Shown here: positions 1-5,787 of the stretch, piece after piece | Numbering within the stretch: the first letter of the stretch is position 1 | Layout: the number at the start of each line of letters is the position of its first letter | DNA from: an uncultured Campylobacter sp. | Lineage (GTDB): Bacteria; Campylobacterota; Campylobacteria; Campylobacterales; Campylobacteraceae | NCBI RefSeq assembly: GCF_905372745.1 | Contig: NZ_CAJPQR010000047.1 | Location: 1 to 13,587 of the forward strand | DNA length: 13,587 bases | Direction of reading: 5' to 3' | The notes under the pieces: model-generated | The model's input: only the letters and a program-made list of their open reading frames with translations | Database searches by the model: none | What the model was told of the DNA's origin: nothing | Program-made: the position numbers and the translations under genes

Positions 1-8
1 TAATTTAA

Positions 9-815
9 TTATAGTTTCTTAAAAGAATTTGCAATACGTTTTTCGCCGGCTATATCTGATTGATAAAATTTTTCAAATATGAGATTATGCAGATTTTCAA
101 TATCTTCTTTTATTGAAAATTCAATTTTACTTTTTTTAAAATTTTTAACATATTTTGAAGCATATCGCTTATAGTTGTCAAAATTATCCTGTAATTGCTT
201 TAAATTATCTACTATTTGAGCAATTTTTTGAAGTATCGTTTTTGGTAATTTGTCTAGCTCTAGACTTTCTTTTATACTTAACCTTTCATAGTTTTTAAAT
301 TTTTCTAAATCATCTTTTGTCGCTTCTCTATAATAATATGATAAAAAGCTAAATACGGCCGTTAAATCACTAAATTTAAAAAAGTATACCTTATTATCAA
401 CAAATGCAACCTCGGTACGATTTTGTAAAACTAATATTTTTTCTTTTGTATGAAGTGTCGCAGTATCTTTAAAATAAATAAACGGCTTATCAATTAAATT
501 TGTCTTATAAACTCTCTGGAAATAGATATTTTTTTTGTTAATCACAAACATATATTTTAAGTCAAGCAGGGTTTTCCTACTTATATTTTCAGCATTTGTC
601 GTATTTAATAAATCGCTGATTTTTAATTTTTCCTCATTGTTTAAATCTATAAAAAAAACTTCATTTTCTTGCAGTATATAGTTTCCTGCATCTTGCACAA
701 AGTTTATACTGGTTAAATTAGTAATTTCATCATAATTCCAAATATCGTTTAAACTGCTTCCTAAAATTTTATAAATTTTACTTTTGCCTTTACCAAACAC
801 AGAAATTTTACTCAT
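9..815 (-). CDS. kwaB: KwaB-like protein (DUF4868 type), probable Kiwa anti-phage defence subunit
   Basis: A 268-aa soluble, lysine-rich protein with no signal peptide or membrane segment. Residues about 90-115 (FVINKKNIYFQRV, then FIYF) and 127-173 (ILVLQNRTEVAFVDNKVYFF, a phenylalanine-rich stretch, then YYREAT) resemble the beta-rich core of DUF4868 proteins as I remember it. The C-terminal third is helical and ends FYQSDIAGEKRIANSFKKL, close to the 'YxSxxTGxxYxxxSKxxL' ending of that family. KwaB is the cytoplasmic DNA-binding partner of the membrane protein KwaA in Kiwa, a system reported to sense phage at the envelope. The E. coli protein is somewhat longer (about 315 aa). The start overlaps the upstream gene by 8 nt and has a strong ribosome site (AAGGGGAG). 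GC is very low (one sampled 60-nt line was 18%), unlike the rest of the window, which suggests horizontal acquisition. The assignment comes from motif memory and gene partnership, not a search. Confidence 0.58.
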   Translation of the reverse strand: MSKISVFGKGKSKIYKILGSSLNDIWNYDEITNLTSINFVQDAGNYILQENEVFFIDLNNEEKLKISDLLNTTNAENISRKTLLDLKYMFVINKKNIYFQRVYKTNLIDKPFIYFKDTATLHTKEKILVLQNRTEVAFVDNKVYFFKFSDLTAVFSFLSYYYREATKDDLEKFKNYERLSIKESLELDKLPKTILQKIAQIVDNLKQLQDNFDNYKRYASKYVKNFKKSKIEFSIKEDIENLHNLIFEKFYQSDIAGEKRIANSFKKL

Positions 816-1326
816 CTCTCCCCTTTTCTAAAAATGTAAAATCATTTAGTCTGATTAAATTTGATAACTCGTTAATATTTTTAATATTTTGCCTTGAAAT
901 CAGAAATATTTTATAATTTGTTCCTGTATTGTTTTTTATGCTAACCTCATAAAAGTTAAATCCGAATAGTACAAATGGATTAAAGAAACTAAATTTACAC
1001 CTTTGGATTAATATAAAAATTCCGGAAAAAATTATCAAAAATAGACATAAATTTCCATCATCAATACTTAAAGCAATCACAAAATAGGCGATATACATAG
1101 GTACAAATTTTGGCTCGGCAATCTCCACTAAATCACACTCCGCTCTTTCATCACCAAAATTTTTTGAGCAACATTTTAAAAATATATTAGAATAAATTAG
1201 CGCAAATAAAAATATACTAATAGCCCAAACATAGTGCTGTAATCTTAATAAAAATATAATAGCAATTGGTGAAATGGCAGAAATAACATAAAGCCAAGAG
1301 AATATTTTTATCAAAAAATAATGCAT
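808..1326 (-). CDS. kwaA: KwaA-like four-helix membrane protein, probable Kiwa membrane subunit
   Basis: A 172-aa inner-membrane protein. Hydrophobic segments lie at about residues 9-27, 31-50, 74-88 and 92-108, followed by a soluble tail (112-172) containing FFNPFVLFGFNFYEV, FLISRQ and LNDFTFLEKG. Four helices plus an 'NPxLxxxGYxxYxV ... LISxxxI' tail fit KwaA, whose oligomer is thought to sense disturbance at the membrane and work with KwaB. The gene begins 9 nt after the purB stop codon, on the same strand, with no clear Shine-Dalgarno (TTGGGTAATATAAATG) and no visible promoter of its own, so it is probably read from purB transcription. Its last codons (Lys-Gly-Arg) encode the ribosome site of the next gene. 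It is strongly AT-rich. Alternatives are an immunity-like or other small membrane protein; the family call leans on the partner gene. Confidence 0.52.
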   Translation of the reverse strand: MHYFLIKIFSWLYVISAISPIAIIFLLRLQHYVWAISIFLFALIYSNIFLKCCSKNFGDERAECDLVEIAEPKFVPMYIAYFVIALSIDDGNLCLFLIIFSGIFILIQRCKFSFFNPFVLFGFNFYEVSIKNNTGTNYKIFLISRQNIKNINELSNLIRLNDFTFLEKGRDE

Positions 1327-1335
1327 AAATTTATA

Positions 1336-2664
1336 TTACCCAAAAACTCTTTTAAATATCCCGTCCACGTGCCTGGCGTAATACGCATAATCAAAGCACT
1401 CTTTTATCTCTGCCTCGCCCAGGCTTGCGCGCAGCTCCTCGTCGGCGAGCAAATTTTGCAAAAATAGGCTCTCGCCGTTTTCGTTTATCGCCTTTTTGCC
1501 CTCTTGCAGATCCGCCCAGACCTTCATCGCGTTGCGCTGTACGATTTTATACGCGTCTTCGCGCGAGATCCCGCGCTGCGGAAGCTGCAAAAGCACGCGC
1601 TGAGAAAAGACGAGCCCGCCCGTTAAATTTAGATTTTTCATCATATTTTCCGGATAAACTACCAAATTTGCGATCAAATTCATAATGCGCGCAAGCATGA
1701 AATCAGCCGTGATAAAGGCGTCGGGTAGAATAAATCGCTCGACCGAGCTGTGGCTGATGTCGCGTTCGTGCCAGAGCGCGACGTTTTCGAGCGCAGGCGT
1801 CACGTATGAGCGCAGCATCCTGCAAAGGCCGGTGATGTTTTCGCTAAGCACGGGATTTCGCTTGTGCGGCATTGCGCTAGAGCCCTTTTGGCCGGGGCTA
1901 AAGTACTCCTCGGCCTCGTAAACTTCCGTCCTTTGGAAGTGGCGCACGGCAACGGCGATCTTTTCGCAGGTGGCGGCTAGGACGGCGATCGCGCTGATGA
2001 CGTGGGCGTAGCGGTCGCGCTGGATGACCTGATTTGATGCTGGAGCAGGCTTTAGGCCGAGCTCGGCGCAGGTTAGCTCCTCAAACTCGAGCGGTGCGTG
2101 AGCGAAGTTTCCCATCGCGCCGCTTAGCTTGCCGTAGGCGGCGACCTCTTTGGCGTCCTGTAGCAGCTTTAGCGCGCGCGCGACCTCGTCGTACCAGACC
2201 GCAAGCACGAGCCCGAAGGTGATCGGCTCGCCGTGGATGCCGTGGCTGCGGCCGACCATCATCGTATTTTTGTGCTCCTGCGCTCTGGTTTTGATCGCGC
2301 TCATGAGGCCCTTTACGTCCTCGATAATGAGTTCCATGCTGCTTTTGATCTGAAGCGCGACGGCGGTGTCGATGCAATCTGAGCTAGTCATGCCGTAGTG
2401 CACGAAGCGGCTCTCCTCGCCCAGACTCTCGCTCACGCTCGTTAGAAACGCGATCACGTCGTGCTTGGTCGTCTTTTCGATCTCATCGATGCGCGCTACG
2501 TCAAATTTTGCGTTTTTGCAAATTTTCTCGCAGTCCGCATCGCTGATGAATCCCAGCTTATTCCATGCTTTGACCGCAGCCTTCTCGACCTCCAGCCATG
2601 CGCCGTATTTTGCCTGCATATCCCACTTCTGCGCCATCTGCTCGCGCGAATATCTCTCTACCAT
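1336..2664 (-). CDS. purB: Adenylosuccinate lyase
   Basis: A 442-aa cytoplasmic enzyme of the fumarase/aspartase superfamily, full length for the family. It removes fumarate from SAICAR and from adenylosuccinate, so it acts twice in purine synthesis. Visible motifs are TTKHDV (65-70), the GMTSSD loop (91-96), GRSHGIHGEPITFG (138-151) with the catalytic His141, and the superfamily signature GSSAMPHKRNP (261-271) carrying the mobile-loop catalytic serine. The ATG has AAGG about 8 nt upstream. A -10-like TATAAT box on this strand (2717-2712) gives a leader of about 40 nt. GC is high (63% in two sampled 60-nt lines), above the other housekeeping genes here and far above the AT-rich pair directly downstream. 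The protein looks intact. Confidence 0.97.
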   Translation of the reverse strand: MVERYSREQMAQKWDMQAKYGAWLEVEKAAVKAWNKLGFISDADCEKICKNAKFDVARIDEIEKTTKHDVIAFLTSVSESLGEESRFVHYGMTSSDCIDTAVALQIKSSMELIIEDVKGLMSAIKTRAQEHKNTMMVGRSHGIHGEPITFGLVLAVWYDEVARALKLLQDAKEVAAYGKLSGAMGNFAHAPLEFEELTCAELGLKPAPASNQVIQRDRYAHVISAIAVLAATCEKIAVAVRHFQRTEVYEAEEYFSPGQKGSSAMPHKRNPVLSENITGLCRMLRSYVTPALENVALWHERDISHSSVERFILPDAFITADFMLARIMNLIANLVVYPENMMKNLNLTGGLVFSQRVLLQLPQRGISREDAYKIVQRNAMKVWADLQEGKKAINENGESLFLQNLLADEELRASLGEAEIKECFDYAYYARHVDGIFKRVFG

Positions 2665-2692
2665 ACTTTAGCCTTTTTTATGTGAATTTTTG

Positions 2693-2698
2693 TATAAT
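2693..2698 (+). promoter_or_regulatory. -10 box for the RluA-family gene
   Basis: TATAAT preceded by TTTTTG is a close match to the Campylobacter sigma-70 pattern, in which a T-rich stretch and TG replace the -35 box. It would give a leader of roughly 85 nt before the TTG start at 2790. It lies only 13 nt from an opposite-facing -10 box for purB. Confidence 0.5.
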
Positions 2699-2711
2699 TT
2701 TTTAAGGAAAG

Positions 2712-2717
2712 ATTATA
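2712..2717 (-). promoter_or_regulatory. -10 box for purB
   Basis: Read on the minus strand this is TATAAT, preceded by a T-rich stretch (CAGTTTTTA), about 48 nt upstream of the purB ATG. It faces the plus-strand box at 2693-2698, so the two polymerases would compete for overlapping DNA. Confidence 0.5.
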
Positions 2718-2789
2718 TAAAAACTGGGCTGAAAAGGCGGTTAGTATCCGCTAAATTTGCCCTTAAATTTTAGATTTAAAGAGTGAAAA

Positions 2790-3698
2790 TTGCCTTATAT
2801 TCATAAATTTATCGCGCATGCCGAAAGGCAAAAAGCGTATGAAATTTTACTGCAAAACGGCTATAAAATGCGTGAAGCCCAGCGCCTAATCGACAAAGGT
2901 AGACTAATCTGCGACGGCACGGTCGTTGATGAAAAAAATGCCTTGTTAAGCGGTAAAATTTGTCTGATAGAGTATGAGACGAATCCGCGCGGTTTAGGGC
3001 CGATTTTTGAGTGCGATAAATTTGCGGTTTTTGATAAACCCAGCGGCGTGCTCAGTCACCCAAACGGCAGGCACTGCGAGTACTCGCTAAATGACGAAAT
3101 TTGGTCGCTCTACGGCCGAGAGGCCTCAGTCGCGCACCGTCTAGACTGCGAAACGAGCGGACTCATCGTCGTAGGCAAAGACAAAAATGCGGTCGTAAAT
3201 TTGAAAAAGCTTTTTGAAAACAGGCGGGTTTATAAAAGCTACGTCGCGCTCGCGCACGGAAAAATAAGCGAAAATTTGCGTATCGAGGCAAATATGGATC
3301 TAGCAAACGACTATGACGACGTGAAAATGCGGATGCGAATTTGCGAGGACGGCAAAAGCGCTGTGACGGAGATTTTGCCGATGGAGTATTTTGCCGATAT
3401 CGATGCGACTCTGGTGCGAGCCGTACCGCTCACGGGCAGACAGCATCAGATTCGTTTACATTTGTTCCACGTGGAACATAAGATTTTGGGCGAACCGCTC
3501 TATGGTCTAGCTCGACCGCAAATCGAGAAAATTTTAGATAAAGAGATGAGCGAAAGAGAGCGAATTTTAACGACTGGCGCGCCGAGATTGCTGCTGCATT
3601 CGGATGAAATTTGCTTTAAATTTGACGGTGTGAAATACAAAATAAAATCCAAATTTGACGCTAAAGAGGAATTTTATAAGCTCGTAAAGCACGGATAG
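2790..3698 (+). CDS. RluA-family RNA pseudouridine synthase with S4 domain
   Basis: A 302-aa enzyme that isomerises uridines in RNA, probably rRNA. An S4-type RNA-binding region occupies about residues 13-62 (AYEILLQNGY to DGTVVDEKNALLSG). The catalytic domain carries HRLDCETSGL (116-125) with the nucleophile Asp119, RRVYKSYVALAHG (145-157) and LTGRQHQIRLHL (214-225), all hallmarks of the RluA group. The target uridine cannot be read from the sequence, so no symbol is given. The start is TTG with AAAGAG about 7 nt upstream; the next in-frame Met is at residue 26 and would cut the S4 domain. The gene carries an embedded parS palindrome at 3463-3478, read as Leu-Phe-His-Val-Glu-His. No clear terminator follows. 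Confidence 0.9.
   Translation: MPYIHKFIAHAERQKAYEILLQNGYKMREAQRLIDKGRLICDGTVVDEKNALLSGKICLIEYETNPRGLGPIFECDKFAVFDKPSGVLSHPNGRHCEYSLNDEIWSLYGREASVAHRLDCETSGLIVVGKDKNAVVNLKKLFENRRVYKSYVALAHGKISENLRIEANMDLANDYDDVKMRMRICEDGKSAVTEILPMEYFADIDATLVRAVPLTGRQHQIRLHLFHVEHKILGEPLYGLARPQIEKILDKEMSERERILTTGAPRLLLHSDEICFKFDGVKYKIKSKFDAKEEFYKLVKHG
3463..3478. promoter_or_regulatory. parS site 1 (ParB-binding palindrome)
   Basis: The 16-mer TGTTCCACGTGGAACA is a perfect palindrome and matches the near-universal bacterial chromosomal parS sequence. ParB (Spo0J family) loads here and spreads, marking the origin region for segregation by ParA. It lies inside the RluA-family gene in the frame TTG TTC CAC GTG GAA CAT. 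An identical copy is at 7127-7142. Confidence 0.88.
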
Positions 3699-4042
3699 AT
3701 TTTGAGCCGATTTGTCAGACTGCTTTTTATTTTCCGTTTGCCAGTCTTATAAAATCTTGCGGCATAAAAACGGTAAATTTTGGATATGCAACATCTACCA
3801 GCGATAGCGTCAAGCACGAAACGATGGCGCAAAATTTAGCTACGATTAGGCATGATGCACCCCGCATAAAAAGCTCAAAAGATAAACTAACGTAAATTTC
3901 GTTAGTAAATTTGGCCTTGTTAGTTAGCGCACGGTTAAATTTAGACGGCTGGAAATGGGTTTTAGTACCGACCGGTTGGATCAAGCGGAAATTTATGGGG
4001 AAGAGATATAAGCAGGTAAATTTTATTCAAGGAGTGATTTTT
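3699..4042. other. Intergenic region of 344 nt without a convincing gene
   Basis: I see no gene I can support. An 85-codon minus-strand frame (3727-3984) has no ribosome site or recognisable domain. A plus-strand stretch around 3950-4014 reads like protein (MGFSTDRLDQAEIYGEEI) but has no start signal and ends in TAA. There is a small stem-loop, ACTAACG (3886-3892) and CGTTAGT (3900-3906), with a 7-nt loop. The last 40 nt hold a weak -10-like TATAAG (4007-4012) and the ribosome site AAGGAG of the next gene. It could be decayed coding sequence or a dispersed intergenic repeat. Confidence 0.6.
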
Positions 4043-4405
4043 ATGAGTTTTATTAAAAAGACTTTCGGCGGACTTAACGCGTCTTATTACCTGCGGCATC
4101 TATTTTTCGGCGCTATCTTTACGGCTTCGTTTATAGCGCTTATGTATAATGGAGGCGATAAGCGAATTTTTAGCTATCTTATCTTTATCGCAAATATCTT
4201 TTTGTATCCATATTCTCGCTTTGTTTATGAGAGTATCGTTGATTTTATATTTGGAGATAACGTATTTTTCGTAAATGCGCTATTTTTACTTGTAGCAAAA
4301 TTTATAACCATGCTGCTTTGTTACGGTTTTGCTTTTGTTATCGCGCCGCTGGGGCTTTTGTATCTATACTTTTATCATACGAAAAACAAAACCTTTGACG
4401 AGTAA
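4043..4405 (+). CDS. Small membrane protein of unknown function, 120 aa
   Basis: I do not recognise the family. The protein is hydrophobic, with likely membrane segments at about residues 18-35, 43-58, 74-92 and 94-111, a positively charged N-terminus (MSFIKK) and a short polar tail (HTKNKTFDE). The start chosen is the ATG at 4043, because AAGGAG lies 8 nt before it. A longer frame reaching back to a TTG at 3911 has no ribosome site and adds a non-hydrophobic stretch, so I treat that extension as spurious. The gene stands alone, convergent with the minus-strand gene string that ends at 4450. Its substrate or role cannot be inferred. Confidence 0.75.
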   Translation: MSFIKKTFGGLNASYYLRHLFFGAIFTASFIALMYNGGDKRIFSYLIFIANIFLYPYSRFVYESIVDFIFGDNVFFVNALFLLVAKFITMLLCYGFAFVIAPLGLLYLYFYHTKNKTFDE

Positions 4406-4410
4406 AAATC

Positions 4411-4437
4411 AATTTGCGCGCTGTGGCCGGGCAAATT
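4411..4437. terminator. Inverted repeat between convergent genes, possible weak bidirectional terminator
   Basis: AATTTGC (4411-4417) and GCAAATT (4431-4437) form a 7-bp stem with a 13-nt GC-rich loop in the 44-nt gap between convergent genes. No proper T-run follows on either side. A second short hairpin, TAGCC-AAA-GGCTA (4440-4452), overlaps the stop codon of the minus-strand gene. Position favours a terminator; sequence support is modest. Confidence 0.3.
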
Positions 4438-4449
4438 TATAGCCAAAGG

Positions 4450-5370
4450 CTAAAAGCCGAATGCCGTCTCTCCGCTGCCGATTTTTACGACTTTGCCGCT
4501 TTGCGTCATCACGCCTAGGCCGTGCTCCATATCCCACGAGCAGCTAAACTCAAAGCCTATTTTCGCGGTTTTACCGCTAAGTAAAATATAGATATTTTGT
4601 AGCTCCAAAAGCCTGCCAAGCTCGTGCGGCGCGTAGATATTTGGGATAAAATCACTCTTTGTCTCGCTCGGATAGTCGTAAATTTCTTGCCATTTTGGAT
4701 AATTATTGAAAATCTCGGTCAGAATTTCGTTTAAAATTTCCTCCTGATTTTGCCTCAAAAAATCAACAGCGTTTGAGTGCGTGCGGCTTGGCTCGTATAC
4801 CTCATCGCCTTTTTTGTTTAGAAACGTGCAATAAAATTTTGCCTCTTGCTCTAAAATTTTACCGAAATGTTCGAGTTCTATCTCAAATCCGAAATCATCA
4901 AATTCATCTTCATCATACTCTTCTTCTATAAATTCAGGCAAAATTTCAGGATTTGCAAGATAATCTTTAAAAAATTTAGCGATGCGTTCGTTTCCGGCAA
5001 AAACATAGTCCCTGTCCGCGTCGTAGCTTTTTTGCAGATATTTTAGCGCCGCTTCTTTTTGACCGCAGGCTAGACAGCGCTCGCCTCTATAATAGTCCTT
5101 CACGTAGGACGGCCTATCTTTTGCCTTATCGCACTTATACATCTCATCGATCCAGCGCAGGACGTTGGCGCAGTCTTTCAGCTCTTCGTATTCGCTTATC
5201 ATGCGGTGCGCGTAGATGTACGCATCGTAGATTTTGTACTTTTCCTCGTCTGCTTCCGCCCATTTTGTTTCTATGAAATTTACGATCTGTGCTTCGGTTA
5301 TCGTTGATTTTTTAAGTAGCGATTTGCTTAAAAATACGTCGATTTCGTCCATTATTTTTTGCGCGTTCAT
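4450..5370 (-). CDS. 306-aa protein with TPR-like middle and DUF6985-like C-terminus
   Basis: A soluble acidic protein. Residues about 45-140 look helical and TPR-like (YDAYIYAHRMISEYEEL, then YYRGERCLACGQKEAALKYL). An acidic linker follows (149-162). The C-terminal part ends IGFEFSCSWDMEHGLGV (271-287) and VVKIGSGETAF (295-304). The 'CxWDxEHGLGV ... IG' pattern resembles the end of DUF6985-type domains, which occur in immunity-like proteins; this is recall, not a search. The start ATG has GGAG 7 nt upstream, inside the end of the preceding gene, with only 2 nt between stop and start, so translation is probably coupled. It is last in the hisF-rlmN gene string. Function is unknown; an immunity or regulatory role is a guess. 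Confidence 0.8.
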   Translation of the reverse strand: MNAQKIMDEIDVFLSKSLLKKSTITEAQIVNFIETKWAEADEEKYKIYDAYIYAHRMISEYEELKDCANVLRWIDEMYKCDKAKDRPSYVKDYYRGERCLACGQKEAALKYLQKSYDADRDYVFAGNERIAKFFKDYLANPEILPEFIEEEYDEDEFDDFGFEIELEHFGKILEQEAKFYCTFLNKKGDEVYEPSRTHSNAVDFLRQNQEEILNEILTEIFNNYPKWQEIYDYPSETKSDFIPNIYAPHELGRLLELQNIYILLSGKTAKIGFEFSCSWDMEHGLGVMTQSGKVVKIGSGETAFGF

Positions 5371-5372
5371 TG

Positions 5373-5702
5373 TTACTCCGTTATAAATTTCCTACTGATT
5401 TGCCTTACGATCTGAAAATAATCGCCGAATTTTTCCTCGACTTTTTTGAAATTTTTTATCTTATACATATCCTTTTTATCGCGATGACAGAGCATCAAAT
5501 AAGTCGTAAAGTGTAAAATGTCTAAAATTTCGGCACGCAAATTTCTATCTTCTATCTCGGTTTCTAGGCAAATTTTTAGGATTTTCTTAAAAACTTTCTT
5601 ATCAAAATAGCAAAAATCGTAGAGCAAAACGAAAAACGAGTCGTCATTATCTCTATCTATCTGCTCTCTCAAAAATGCTATATCATCGGTTTTGTTCGTC
5701 AT
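5373..5702 (-). CDS. Unknown 109-aa protein
   Basis: I do not recognise it. The protein is small, charged, soluble and probably all-helical (DKKVFKKILKICLETEIEDRN, then RAEILDILHFTTYLML), ending FGDYFQIVRQISRKFITE. It has no signal peptide or zinc site. Its start overlaps the end of the 34-aa membrane gene by 20 nt in another frame and has only a weak ribosome site (AAAGACGG), suggesting coupled translation. It sits 2 nt before the DUF6985-like gene and the two probably act together. An immunity or adaptor role would fit the size but nothing shows it directly. Confidence 0.7.
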   Translation of the reverse strand: MTNKTDDIAFLREQIDRDNDDSFFVLLYDFCYFDKKVFKKILKICLETEIEDRNLRAEILDILHFTTYLMLCHRDKKDMYKIKNFKKVEEKFGDYFQIVRQISRKFITE

Positions 5703-5787
5703 AAAAAGCCGTCTTTATAATCAGTCCGAGTCCCGCAAAAACAACAACGCAGACGAAAACTATCTGGGATATATCAAGTAGCGTCAT
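5683..5787 (-). CDS. 34-aa single-helix membrane protein
   Basis: A very short gene that standard length cut-offs would miss. It begins MTLLDISQIVF, runs through a strongly hydrophobic helix (about residues 8-26, IVFVCVVVFAGLGLIIKTA) and ends with the charged tail FYDEQNR. Its ATG overlaps the rlmN stop codon as ATGA, the classic coupling arrangement, and it fills exactly the gap between rlmN and the next gene. From memory, C. jejuni also has a small hydrophobic protein gene next to its rlmN (Cj1714 beside Cj1713), which would support conservation. The role is unknown. The ribosome site is weak (AAGACGACAAA), as expected for coupled translation. Confidence 0.68.
   Translation of the reverse strand: MTLLDISQIVFVCVVVFAGLGLIIKTAFYDEQNR

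Noticed and set aside
1360..1375. Further parS-like CACGTG cores (for example near 1364, 10817 and 11732)
   Set aside because: Only the central CACGTG is present; the flanking arms do not match, unlike the two perfect 16-mers.
1425..2685. Several plus- and minus-strand frames of 62-98 codons overlapping purB
   Set aside because: They are Arg/Ala/Ser-rich shadow readings of the GC-rich purB gene and have no ribosome sites or domains.
2699..2789. Riboswitch in the leader of the RluA-family gene
   Set aside because: The leader is about 85 nt but I see no known riboswitch core or clear stem-loops.
3727..3984. An 85-codon minus-strand frame in the 344-nt gap
   Set aside because: No ribosome site, no recognisable domain, no partner gene. 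Kept only as a remark on the intergenic region.
3911..4042. N-terminal extension of the 120-aa membrane protein from a TTG at 3911
   Set aside because: No ribosome site at 3911, while the ATG at 4043 has AAGGAG at ideal spacing.
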